Assembly: GCA_963795055.1 (NCBI GenBank) | Contig: CAWCGJ010000044.1 | Span: forward strand, 1-64,000 | DNA: 64,000 nucleotides | Direction of reading: 5' to 3' | From: JASHPR01 sp963795055 | Lineage (GTDB): Bacteria; Actinomycetota; Actinomycetes; Streptosporangiales; Streptosporangiaceae | Shown here: positions 56,529-64,000 of the stretch, one piece after another | Layout: each line of letters begins with the position of its first letter | Numbering within the stretch: position 1 is the stretch's first letter | Notes under the pieces: generated by a model | What the model saw: only the letters and a program-made list of their open reading frames with translations | Database searches by the model: none | What the model was told of the DNA's origin: nothing | Translations under genes and position numbers: made by a program

Positions 56529-57889
56529 GGCCCGGCTGACGCCGCCGCCGCGGCCCGCTCGGCGATGTCCCGGCGGTACCAGCCGCCGCGCATCCTGATC
56601 TTCTCGACGGCCCGGTACGCCACGGCCCGGGCCTGGCCCAGGTCCGCACCGGTCCCCACGACGTTGAGGACCCGGCCGCCGCTGGAGACGAGGTCTCCGG
56701 CCCCGGACACGGCCGTGCCTGCGTGCAACACGTAGGCCCCGGCGGTCCGTTGTGCATCCTCTACGCCTTCGATGTGATCGCCGGTGGCCGGCGCGCCGGG
56801 ATAGCCCTCGGCCGCCAGCACGACGGTCACCGCGGCGCCGGGCGACCAGCGCAGCGGGCCCGCGCCCGCCAGCCCGCCGGCGGCCGCCGCGTGCAGCAGC
56901 CCGCTCAGCGGCGTGGCCAGCCGGTCCAGCACCACCTGCGTCTCCGGGTCGCCGAAGCGCGCGTTGAACTCCACCACCCGGATCCCGGCGGCGGTCAGGC
57001 TCAGGCCCGCGTACAGCAGCCCGGCGTACGGGGTGCCGCGGCGGCGCAACTCGGCCACGGCGGGCCGGATGACCGTGTCCAGCACCTCCTCGGCCAGGCC
57101 GGGGGACGCCCAGGGCAGCGGGGCGTAGGCACCCATGCCCCCGGTGTTCGGCCCGGCGTCACCGTCGTAGGCGCGCTTGAAATCCTGAGCCGGCAGCAGC
57201 GGCACCGCCGCCTCGCCGTCGGCCAGCGCGAACACCGACACCTCGGGCCCGTCCAGGAACTCCTCGATCAGGACCGTGCCAGAAGCGGGGGGTTCCGGGC
57301 CATCGGGGTCTGGGCCATGGGGGTCCGGGGGTATCCCCCGGGAAGACACAGTCCCAGGGAGCACAGTGTCCCCCTGGGCTAGCTCAGCCTGAGCGTGCGC
57401 TTCGGCCTCGCGCCGGTCACCGGTCACGACCACGCCCTTGCCCCCCGCGAGGCCGTCCGCCTTCACCACATACGGCGGGCCGAACTCGTCCAGGGCCCGG
57501 CTGACCTCGGCGGCGGTGGCGCAGGTCCGGGCGGCAGCGGTGGGGATGCTGGCCGCGGACATGACCTGCTTGGCGAAGGACTTCGAACCCTCGATCATGG
57601 CCGCCGCCCGGGACGGCCCGAAGCAGCTGACCCCGGCGGCCCGCACGGCGTCGGCCACCCCGGCCACCAGGGGGGCCTCCGGGCCGATCACCACGAGGTC
57701 GGCCCCGGTCCTGGCGGCCAGCGCGGTCACGCTGGCCGGGTCGGCCGGGGTGACCGGGTGGATCTCGGCGATCTTGGCGATCCCGGGGTTGCCCGGCGCC
57801 ACGTGCAGGGCGGTGACGTCGCCGTCGCGGGCCAGGGCGCGAGCCAGGGCGTGCTCGCGGCCGCCGGACCCGATGACCAGGACGCGCAT
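56525..57889 (-). CDS. purD: Phosphoribosylamine-glycine ligase
   Basis: 454-aa ATP-grasp enzyme (GARS), step 2 of purine synthesis. N-terminal MRVLVIGSGGREHALARAL, APGNPGIA, and the ATP-grasp regions YVVKADGLAGGKGVVV and VEFNARFGDPETQVVL are intact. Residues about 171-203 form an unusual low-complexity insert, GTVSSRGIPPDPHGPDPDG followed by PEPPASG, within the ATP-grasp domain, and coincide with palindromic DNA (57325-57378). The ATG overlaps the purA stop, and the stop overlaps ltrA's ATG. Confidence 0.95.
   Translation of the reverse strand: MRVLVIGSGGREHALARALARDGDVTALHVAPGNPGIAKIAEIHPVTPADPASVTALAARTGADLVVIGPEAPLVAGVADAVRAAGVSCFGPSRAAAMIEGSKSFAKQVMSAASIPTAAARTCATAAEVSRALDEFGPPYVVKADGLAGGKGVVVTGDRREAEAHAQAELAQGDTVLPGTVSSRGIPPDPHGPDPDGPEPPASGTVLIEEFLDGPEVSVFALADGEAAVPLLPAQDFKRAYDGDAGPNTGGMGAYAPLPWASPGLAEEVLDTVIRPAVAELRRRGTPYAGLLYAGLSLTAAGIRVVEFNARFGDPETQVVLDRLATPLSGLLHAAAAGGLAGAGPLRWSPGAAVTVVLAAEGYPGAPATGDHIEGVEDAQRTAGAYVLHAGTAVSGAGDLVSSGGRVLNVVGTGADLGQARAVAYRAVEKIRMRGGWYRRDIAERAAAAASAGP
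57325..57378. repeat. REP-like palindromes inside purD
   Basis: Two inverted repeats lie in the purD insert: CCGGGGG-TAT-CCCCCGG (57325-57341, perfect) and CCCAGGG (57353-57359) with CCCTGGG (57372-57378). Palindromes of this form are usual in intergenic REP-like repeats; here they encode extra residues in frame. Whether copies exist elsewhere in the genome is unknown. Confidence 0.65.
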
Positions 57890-59172
57890 CAGACCAGGGG
57901 CCGCAGCTGGAGCGTCTGGTCCCGCCGCGGGCCCACGCCGATGCCGCACAACGGGGCGCCGATCATGTCCTCGAGCGCCTTGACGTAGGCCTGGGCGTTG
58001 CGGGGGAGCTCGCCGAACTCCCGGGCCGAGGAGATGTCCTCCCACCAGCCGTCCAGGTACTCATAGACCGGCACCGCATGGTGGAACTCGGTCTGCGTCA
58101 TGGGGACCTCGTCGTGCCTGGTCCCGTTGACCTCGTAGGCCACGCAGACCGGCACCCGCTCCAGGCCGGACAGCACGTCGAGCTTGGTGATGAAGTAGTC
58201 GGTGATCCCGTTGACCCGGGTGGCGTACCGGGCGATGACCGCGTCGAACCAGCCGGTGCGGCGCGGGCGGCCGGTGGTGACGCCGTACTCCATCCCGGTC
58301 TTGCGCAGCCACTCGCCCTTCTCGTCGGTGAGCTCGGTGGGGAACGGGCCCGCGCCGACCCGGGTCGTGTAGGCCTTGACGATCCCGATCACCTTGCTGA
58401 TCCTGGCCGGGCCGATGCCCGAGCCGACGCAGGCCCCGCCCGCCGTGGGCGAGGACGAGGTCACGAACGGGTACGTGCCGTGATCCACGTCGAGCTGGGT
58501 GGCCTGGGCGCCCTCGAGCAGGACCACCTGGCCTTCGTCCAGCGCCCGGTTGAGGACCAGGCCGGTGTCGGCCACGTACCGCTGCAGCCGCTGGAAGTGG
58601 ACCAGATACTCGTCGGCCGCGGCCTTGGCGTCAATTCCACGCCGGTTGTAGACCTTGGTCAGCACCTGGTTCTTCTCCCGCAACGCCAGCTCGAGCTTCT
58701 GGCACAAGATCCCCGGGTCCATCAGGTCCTGCACCCGGATCCCGGTCCGCGCCACCTTGTCGCTGTAGGTCGGGCCGATGCCGCGGCCGGTGGTGCCGAT
58801 GCGGGCGCTGCCCAGGTAACGCTCGGTCACCTTGTCCAGCGCGATGTGGTGCGGCATGATCAGGTGCGCGTTGGCCGAGATCAGCAGCCGGTCGCAGGAC
58901 ACGCCGCGGGCCTGCAGCCCGTCGATCTCGTCGATCAGCACGGCCGGGTCGATCACGACCCCGTTGCCGATCACCGGCGTGGCCTTCCTCGACAGCACGC
59001 CGGCCGGCAGCAGGTGCAGGGCATAGCTCTCCTCGCCGATGACCACGGTGTGCCCGGCGTTGTTACCGCCCTGGTACCGGACCACGTAGTCGACGTCGTC
59101 GCCGATGAGATCGGTGGCCTTGCCCTTGCCCTCGTCACCCCACTGCGCGCCCACGATCACCACGGCGGCCAT
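57889..59172 (-). CDS. purA: Adenylosuccinate synthetase
   Basis: 427-aa GTP-dependent synthetase for AMP from IMP. GAQWGDEGKGKATDLI (P-loop, catalytic Asp13), GGNNAGHTVV (His41 region), GTTGRGIGPTYSDKVAR and KLDVLSG, plus C-terminal GVGPRRDQT. Length and motifs are standard. It follows DUF3151 with an ATGA overlap and precedes purD by the same type of overlap, making a tight translational chain. Confidence 0.97.
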   Translation of the reverse strand: MAAVVIVGAQWGDEGKGKATDLIGDDVDYVVRYQGGNNAGHTVVIGEESYALHLLPAGVLSRKATPVIGNGVVIDPAVLIDEIDGLQARGVSCDRLLISANAHLIMPHHIALDKVTERYLGSARIGTTGRGIGPTYSDKVARTGIRVQDLMDPGILCQKLELALREKNQVLTKVYNRRGIDAKAAADEYLVHFQRLQRYVADTGLVLNRALDEGQVVLLEGAQATQLDVDHGTYPFVTSSSPTAGGACVGSGIGPARISKVIGIVKAYTTRVGAGPFPTELTDEKGEWLRKTGMEYGVTTGRPRRTGWFDAVIARYATRVNGITDYFITKLDVLSGLERVPVCVAYEVNGTRHDEVPMTQTEFHHAVPVYEYLDGWWEDISSAREFGELPRNAQAYVKALEDMIGAPLCGIGVGPRRDQTLQLRPLV

Positions 59173-59588
59173 CAGGTGACTCCCAGGGCGGCTGCGGCCG
59201 CGGGGCTGGCCTCGCGCAGGAACTCGGCGCAGCGGCGGGCCTCGTCGTCTTCCCCGATGGCCGCGGCGGCGGCGGAGAGCATGTACAGCGAGCGCAGGAA
59301 CCCGCGGTTGGGCTCGTGCTCCCACGGGATCGGCCCGTAGCCCTTCCAGCCCGACCGGCGCAGCTGGTCCAGGCCGCGGTGATAGCCGGTCCGGGCGTAC
59401 GCGTACGCGGCGACCGGGTCGCCGTCGGCCATCGCGCGCTCGGCCAGCGCGGCCCAGGCGGCGCAGTAGGCGGGGTGGGCGGCGGCCACCTTGGCCGGGT
59501 CGGTTCCGGCCCGCAGCGCCTCGTCGGCCCGGGCGTCGCCGGGCAGGTAGGTGGGCGGCGGCCCGCCGAGGAGGTTGTCGTGCGTCAT
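59172..59588 (-). CDS. DUF3151 protein
   Basis: 138-aa conserved actinobacterial protein with MTHDNLLGGPPPTYLPGD at the start and the family core AYARTGYHRGLDQLRRSGWK then GPIPWEHEPNRGFLRSLYML. DUF3151 genes lie before purA in Mycobacterium (Rv0356c-Rv0357c) as here; function is unknown. ATG 59588 has GGCAGG 1 nt upstream and ATG 59597 has none well placed, so the exact start is a judgement; homologues begin near MTHDNLLGG. Confidence 0.88.
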   Translation of the reverse strand: MTHDNLLGGPPPTYLPGDARADEALRAGTDPAKVAAAHPAYCAAWAALAERAMADGDPVAAYAYARTGYHRGLDQLRRSGWKGYGPIPWEHEPNRGFLRSLYMLSAAAAAIGEDDEARRCAEFLREASPAAAAALGVT

Positions 59589-59618
59589 GCCTGCCATCTT
59601 GCCGGATAGGTTGACTGC

Positions 59619-60551
59619 ATGGTGGATGGCGAGGTCGCAGCGGCGGCCAGCGGCGTGTTCTCGATTGGCGGCACCGTGGCGGTCACCCGCCTCGGTTACG
59701 GGGCAATGCGGATCACCGGCCGGGGCATCTGGGGAGAGCCCGCGGACCGGGACACCGCGATCCGGGTGCTGCGCCGCGCGGTCGAGCTCGGCGTCGACTT
59801 CATCGACACGGCCGACTCCTACGGGCCGCACGTGAGCGAGGAGCTGATCCGCGAGGCGCTGCATCCCTATGACGACGTGACCATCGCGACCAAGGGCGGG
59901 CTTACCCGTTCCGGCCCTGACCAGTGGGGCACGGTCGGCCGGCCGGAATACCTGCGGCAGTGCGTGGAGATGAGCCTGCGCCGCCTCGGCGTGGACACGA
60001 TCGACCTGTACCAGCTGCACCGGATCGATCCGCAGATCCCGGCCGCGGACCAGGTAGGCGAGCTCGGGACCATGCGGAAGGAGGGCAAGATCCGGCACAT
60101 CGGGCTGTCCGAGGTGACCGTGCCGGAGGTCGGGGAGGCCCGCCTGACCGCGCCGATCGCGTCGGTGCAGAACCTCTACAACGTGCTCGACCGCCGGTCC
60201 GAGGACGTGCTGGACTACTGCGAGCGGGAGGGGCTGGGCTTCATACCGTACTGCCCGATCGCGTCGGGCCAGTTCGGCGGGCCGGGCCCCCTGGCGCAGC
60301 TGGGCCGGCAGGCCGGCGCGACCGGTGTCCAGGTCGCGCTGGCCTGGATGCTGCGCCGGTCCCCGGTCATGCTGCCGATCCCGGGCACCGGCTCGGTGGC
60401 GCACCTGGAAGAGAACGTCGGCGCCGCCCAGGTCGAGCTGACCGACGACCAGTTCGCCACGCTGTCGGCGCTCGCCGACCCGGACTTATCCGCGGACGGC
60501 CCGGCCCCACCCGTTCCGGCCGGACCGTCAGCCCATCTGCTTGCCCGCTGA
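59619..60551 (+). CDS. Aldo/keto reductase
   Basis: 310-aa NADPH-dependent (beta/alpha)8 oxidoreductase. Catalytic DTADSYGPHVSEELI (Asp/Tyr), lysine in TIATKGGL, and the C-terminal IPGTGSVAHLEENVGA coenzyme pocket are present, with QLHRIDP in strand 4. It resembles the AKR YajO/pyridoxal-reductase side of the family; substrate unknown. TAGGTT (59607-59612) is 6 nt before the ATG without Shine-Dalgarno, suggesting a leaderless start. Its 3' end overlaps the convergent fba gene by 24 bp. Confidence 0.92.
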   Translation: MVDGEVAAAASGVFSIGGTVAVTRLGYGAMRITGRGIWGEPADRDTAIRVLRRAVELGVDFIDTADSYGPHVSEELIREALHPYDDVTIATKGGLTRSGPDQWGTVGRPEYLRQCVEMSLRRLGVDTIDLYQLHRIDPQIPAADQVGELGTMRKEGKIRHIGLSEVTVPEVGEARLTAPIASVQNLYNVLDRRSEDVLDYCEREGLGFIPYCPIASGQFGGPGPLAQLGRQAGATGVQVALAWMLRRSPVMLPIPGTGSVAHLEENVGAAQVELTDDQFATLSALADPDLSADGPAPPVPAGPSAHLLAR

Positions 60552-61550
60552 CATGAGGTCCTCGCAGGCCTCGACGACACGCGCGGTCATCGACTCCTCG
60601 GCCGCCTTGCCCCAGGACCGAGGGTCGTAGTCCTTCTTGTTGCCGACGTCGCCGTCCACCTTGAGCACGCCGTCGTAGTTGGTGAACATGTGCCCGGCCA
60701 CCGGCCGGGTGAAGGCGTACTGGGTGTCGGTGTCCACGTTCATCTTGACCACGCCGTACGAGATCGCCTCCCGGATGTCCTCGAGCGCGGATCCCGATCC
60801 GCCGTGGAACACCAGGTCGAACGGCTTGTCCTGGCCGTACTTGGCCCCGACCGCGTCCTGGATGTCCTTCAGCACCGAGGGCCGCAGCTTGACGTGGCCG
60901 GGCTTGTAGACGCCGTGTACGTTGCCGAACGTGGCGGCCAGGATGTACCGGCCGTTCTCGCCGAGCCCCAGCGTCTCGGCGACGGCCAGCGCGTCCTGCG
61001 GGGTGCTGTACAGCTTCTCGTTGATCTCGCCGACGACCCCGTCCTCCTCGCCGCCGACGACGCCGATCTCCATTTCCATGATCACGTGCGCCTTGACGCA
61101 CTGCGCGAGCAACTCCTTGGCGATCTCCAGGTTCTCGGCCAGGGGCACGGCCGAGCCGTCCCACATGTGGGACTGGAACAGCGGCTCCTCGCCGCGCGCC
61201 ACGCGCTCGATGGAAATCTGGAGCAGCGGGCGCATGTAGCTATCCAGCTTGTCCTTGGGGCAGTGGTCGGTGTGCAGCGCAACCTGAACCGGGTACCGCG
61301 CGGCCACCACCCGGGCGAAGTGAGCCAGCGCCACCGCCCCGGTGACCATGTCCTTGACCCCCTGGCCGGACAGGTAGTCGGCCCCGCCGGTGGAAACCTG
61401 GACGATCCCGTCGCTGCCGGCCTCGGCGAACCCGCGCAGGGCCGCGTTCAGCGTCTGGCTGGATGTCACGTTGATCGAGGGATAGGCGAAACCGTGCTCC
61501 TTGGCGCGGTCGAACATCTGGGCGTATATCTCTGGCGTGGCGATGGGCAT
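60528..61550 (-). CDS. fba: Fructose-bisphosphate aldolase, class II
   Basis: 340-aa zinc-dependent aldolase of glycolysis/gluconeogenesis. VALHTDHCPKDKLDSYMRPL carries zinc-binding His and catalytic Asp; EMEIGVVGGEEDGVVGE, FGNVHGVYKPG (His) and VFHGGSGS (phosphate/zinc) complete the site; VKMNVDTDTQYAFTRPV is typical of class IIA. ATG 61550 was used; GGAGCC is 8-10 nt upstream. An upstream in-frame start would add 19 non-family residues. Confidence 0.96.
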   Translation of the reverse strand: MPIATPEIYAQMFDRAKEHGFAYPSINVTSSQTLNAALRGFAEAGSDGIVQVSTGGADYLSGQGVKDMVTGAVALAHFARVVAARYPVQVALHTDHCPKDKLDSYMRPLLQISIERVARGEEPLFQSHMWDGSAVPLAENLEIAKELLAQCVKAHVIMEMEIGVVGGEEDGVVGEINEKLYSTPQDALAVAETLGLGENGRYILAATFGNVHGVYKPGHVKLRPSVLKDIQDAVGAKYGQDKPFDLVFHGGSGSALEDIREAISYGVVKMNVDTDTQYAFTRPVAGHMFTNYDGVLKVDGDVGNKKDYDPRSWGKAAEESMTARVVEACEDLMSAGKQMG

Positions 61551-61603
61551 GACAGCCGGCTCCTTGTCAGGCGATATCGCCTCCAGTATCCCGCCCGCGG
61601 CGC

Positions 61604-62149
61604 TCACCCCAGGCCGAGGTCCGCCAGTTCGTACGCCGCGCGGTACGGCAGGCCGCGCTCGGCGACCCGCGGCCTCGCCCCGCGCTCCACGACGACCGCG
61701 ACGCCCGCCACGTCGGCGCCCGCCTCGGTCAGCGCGTCCACGGCGGTCAGCACGGAATTCCCGGTGGTCGAGGTGTCCTCAACGGCCAGCACGCGGCGCC
61801 CGGCGACGTCGGGTCCCTCGATCCGGCGCTGCAGGCCGTGCGCCTTCCCGGCCTTGCGTACCACGAAGGCGTCCAGGTGCCTGCCCTGCGCGCTGGCGGC
61901 GTGCATCATGGCGGTCGCGACCGGATCGGCGCCGAGGGTCAGTCCGCCGACGGCGTCGTAGTCCAGGTCCGCGGTCAGCTCGAGCATCACCCGCCCGGCC
62001 AGCAGCGCGGCGCGGCCGTCCAGGAGCACCCGGCGCAGGTCGATATACCATTTCGCCCGCTGTCCCGACGACAGAATTACGTCGCCGTGAATCACCGCAT
62101 TCGCCTTGATGAAGTCCAGCAACTCGGCGCGGTCGGTCACGGCAGCCAA
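61604..62149 (-). CDS. pyrE: Orotate phosphoribosyltransferase
   Basis: 181-aa PRTase converting orotate to OMP. DAVGGLTLGADPVATAMMH, VVRKAGKAHGLQRRIEG (flexible loop lysine) and the PRPP motif VLAVEDTSTTGNSVLTAVD are present. Length is normal. It lies 53 bp upstream of fba on the same strand, so the two may be co-transcribed. The ATG at 62149 is used; GTG 62140 is possible. Confidence 0.94.
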   Translation of the reverse strand: MAAVTDRAELLDFIKANAVIHGDVILSSGQRAKWYIDLRRVLLDGRAALLAGRVMLELTADLDYDAVGGLTLGADPVATAMMHAASAQGRHLDAFVVRKAGKAHGLQRRIEGPDVAGRRVLAVEDTSTTGNSVLTAVDALTEAGADVAGVAVVVERGARPRVAERGLPYRAAYELADLGLG

Positions 62150-62266
62150 GCCTATCCGGCCCCGTGGATCCCTGACCGGAGCGCTCGGTCGTGATCTGTG
62201 CGTTACGCGTCACTCCGGTGGCCGGGCGCTGGTAACGTCTCGCGTCGGAGGGAAGGACGGGATCGC

Positions 62267-64000
62267 GTGGATCGTTGCGCCGTGTTCGTTGATGCGGGCT
62301 ATGTGCTCGCTGATGGAGCCATGGCCGTCCACGGAACCCGGCACCGGGACTCTGTTTCCTGGGATTACGCGGGCCTGGTCAAGCTGCTCACCGGACTGTC
62401 CCGGGACCGCACCGGCCTGCCGGTGCTGCGTTGCTACTGGTACGAGGCGACGGTCGAGGGCCGCCGCAGTTCCGAGCACAACGCGCTCGCTGACCTGCCC
62501 GGGGTCAAGCTGCGGCTGGGCCGGGTGCGGCCGGGCCGGCGCGAGGGCGTGGAAGCCGAGATGCACCGGGACCTGGCCACGCTGGCCAGGAATCGCGCGG
62601 TCAGCGACGCGGTCATCGTGAGCGCGGAGGAGGACCTCGCCGAGGTCGTCGCCGAGGTGCAGGATTTCGGGCTGCGGGTCCTCGTCATGCACATCACGGC
62701 GGACGGGAACTGGACGGTCTCCCGGCCGCTGCGCCAGGAGTGCGACGACATCGTGGAGATCTCCGGCGCGCACCTGCGGCCCTTTGTGGATCTCATCCCG
62801 GGAGCCGAGTCGCCCGGCCGCGATGACCAGTACCGGAACGGCAGCTACCCGGCCCAGGGTCACGAGCGGCGGGGCATGGCCAACGGGCACGGAGCGGGCC
62901 TGGGCGCGGTGACCCATCAGGGCCTGCCGGCGGCCGCGCTCCCCGCGCCGCCCGCGATCTACACCGCCCCCGTGGTCGAGGAGTACCAGCGCACGGCGCG
63001 GCCGCCCGCTCAGGACCAGGGGCCGCTGGCGTCACCCGGGCTGCCGGCCGCCGTGTCCGGGCCGCCCTCATCCGGCTCCCACGCCGCTCGCCGTGACCCG
63101 GCCGCTGGTTCCCCGCCTGCTCCGGATCAGGGCGCCCTCCCGAACCGCGCCGCCCGGCGGGATGCCTCGCGGGATGCGGCCGGTGCGCAGGATCCCGCCG
63201 GTGCGCAGACCGCCCCGCAGGCCCCGCTGGCCACCTCGCCTCAGGGAGCCCACCAGGCTCCGCCTCAGGCGGCCCGCCAGGCTCCGGCCGCGCATCAGGG
63301 TCCCGGGACGCATCAAGCCCAGGATCTGGCCCAGTTCCCGGAGGCGGCGCCAGGCCCGGCCCGCTCCCAGGGTCCCGTGCTTTCCCAGGGCCCGCCGTCC
63401 CAGCCTGCGGCCGGTCCCGGTCTCTCGGGCGGCTATGGCACGCAGCCCGGTGACCACGCTGGTGCCCACGTACCGGCGCACGGTAACCCCGGCCGCCGGG
63501 GCGTGCCCGGGCCGCAGGTACCCGCGCCCGAAGCGGTAGCGCAGGCACCGGTGCCGCCACGGTGCCGCCAGCGCCCAGTCGGCGCCGGTGCCGCAGACCC
63601 CGGTGTCACTAGCCTCCGGGCTGCAAGCACCCGTACCGCCAGCGCCGGTACAGCCAAATCCGGCCCAGCAAAGCCCTGTGGCCCAGACCCCGGTGCCGCC
63701 AGCGCCGATTCCGCCGGCCGCCGTACCGCGGAATGCGGTGCCGCAGAATGCGGTGCCGCAAAACCCGGTGCCGCAAAACCCGGTGCCGCAGGCGGGCATG
63801 CCGCAGTCGGCCGCGCCCGGGCCGGGGGAGACACGGTTCGGAGCCGGCCCGGGAGACTACCGCGCGTCCGCGGCGCCCGGGCAAGGTGCCGTCCCGGCCA
63901 GGGAAGCGATGCCCGCGCGGGACCGGGAGACCACGCGGTCAGCCGGGCCCGCGGCCCAGTTTCCCGAGAACGCGCCGCCGGGCCGGTTCGCCGGGGATCC
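62267..64000 (+). CDS. NYN-domain (PIN-like) protein, 3' partial with frame change
   Basis: The first 190 residues are a NYN ribonuclease-like domain: VDRCAVFVDAGYVLADGAM (Asp), DYAGLVKLL, RCYWYEATVEG, VSAEEDLAEVVAEVQDFGLRV (Asp) and RQECDDIVEIS. A long Gln/Pro/Ala-rich disordered tail follows from about 62800. At about 63557-63563 the coding frame appears to shift by one base: before it the frame of the NYN domain fits, after it the +1 frame reads as repeated PVPQ/PQNAV units with better third-base G/C. Neither frame has a stop before the window end. GGAGGGAAGGA precedes GTG 62267. Confidence 0.8.
   Translation, partial: MDRCAVFVDAGYVLADGAMAVHGTRHRDSVSWDYAGLVKLLTGLSRDRTGLPVLRCYWYEATVEGRRSSEHNALADLPGVKLRLGRVRPGRREGVEAEMHRDLATLARNRAVSDAVIVSAEEDLAEVVAEVQDFGLRVLVMHITADGNWTVSRPLRQECDDIVEISGAHLRPFVDLIPGAESPGRDDQYRNGSYPAQGHERRGMANGHGAGLGAVTHQGLPAAALPAPPAIYTAPVVEEYQRTARPPAQDQGPLASPGLPAAVSGPPSSGSHAARRDPAAGSPPAPDQGALPNRAARRDASRDAAGAQDPAGAQTAPQAPLATSPQGAHQAPPQAARQAPAAHQGPGTHQAQDLAQFPEAAPGPARSQGPVLSQGPPSQPAAGPGLSGGYGTQPGDHAGAHVPAHGNPGRRGVPGPQVPAPEAVAQAPVPPRCRQRPVGAGAADPGVTSLRAASTRTASAGTAKSGPAKPCGPDPGAASADSAGRRTAECGAAECGAAKPGAAKPGAAGGHAAVGRARAGGDTVRSRPGRLPRVRGARARCRPGQGSDARAGPGDHAVSRARGPVSRERAAGPVRRGS

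Noticed and set aside
61501..62109. Plus-strand frame opposite fba/pyrE
   Set aside because: Arg/Pro-rich shadow frame; pyrE and fba on the minus strand are well supported.

Overview
This window is a stretch of high-GC (roughly 70% or more by eye) actinomycete chromosome. The evidence is a WhiB-type iron-sulfur regulator of the WblA/WhiB4 group, Lsr2, a DUF3180/DUF2520/folate/panC/coaX/lysS cluster, clpC next to mutY-disA-radA, GTG/TTG starts and strong G/C third-position bias. Gene content fits the Streptosporangiales/Streptomyces side of the phylum better than Mycobacterium, but no marker here fixes the order. Nearly all genes are recognisable core genes; clearly accessory DNA is limited to short islands.

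Layout. 1-73: a tRNA-Pro. 118-12170: metallophosphoesterase, YqeY-like protein, bifunctional penicillin-binding protein, wblA, two ArsA-like ATPases, an SPFH protein, DUF4177, RidA, NUDIX and metallo-beta-lactamase-fold enzymes, a Crp-type regulator and inorganic pyrophosphatase. A small palindromic element resembling IS200/IS605 ends lies between the NUDIX and MBL genes. 12275-28513: a long mostly + strand series (D,D-carboxypeptidase, DUF2342 metalloprotease-like protein, tilS, hpt, ftsH, folE, MprF-like lysyltransferase, folP-folB-folK-DUF3180, DUF2520, panC, coaX, lysS) with many 4-bp stop/start overlaps. 28589-34810: a NlpC/P60 hydrolase under a cyclic-di-AMP (ydaO-type) riboswitch, an ArgA-type acetyltransferase, a large PHP/endonuclease Q-UvrD helicase fusion and lsr2. 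35546-41681: clpC, mutY, disA and a radA gene broken into three frames. 41808-49067: TIM-barrel epimerase, dtd, asparaginase, XRE regulator with DUF2516 and AlaX-like genes, a BlaI/M56 pair, and an aromatic/histidinol-phosphate aminotransferase preceded by a 730-bp leader region with a long hairpin and a 26-bp palindrome. 49192-52900: the least core-like part, with a small orphan gene, an unfamiliar regulator and a MurA-type enzyme. 52900-62149: purC, purB, ltrA, purD, purA, DUF3151, an aldo/keto reductase, fba and pyrE. 62267-end: a NYN-domain protein whose repetitive tail changes frame and runs out of the window.

How genes work together. DisA (39089-40171) makes cyclic di-AMP, and the riboswitch at about 29700-29890 should sense it and control a cell-wall hydrolase, so synthase and sensor are in one window. 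Cell-wall functions recur (PBP, D,D-carboxypeptidase, NlpC/P60, MurA, MprF-like). DNA maintenance is concentrated in EndoQ-UvrD, MutY, DisA and RadA. Purine synthesis is a translationally coupled - strand run (DUF3151-purA-purD-ltrA, then purB-purC). Several genes appear to be leaderless.

The best candidate for something unusual is the endonuclease Q-like/UvrD fusion. Next come the twin-hairpin element at 9795-10058, the structured leader at 47550-47643 with its palindromic operator-like site, and the regulator/MurA island.
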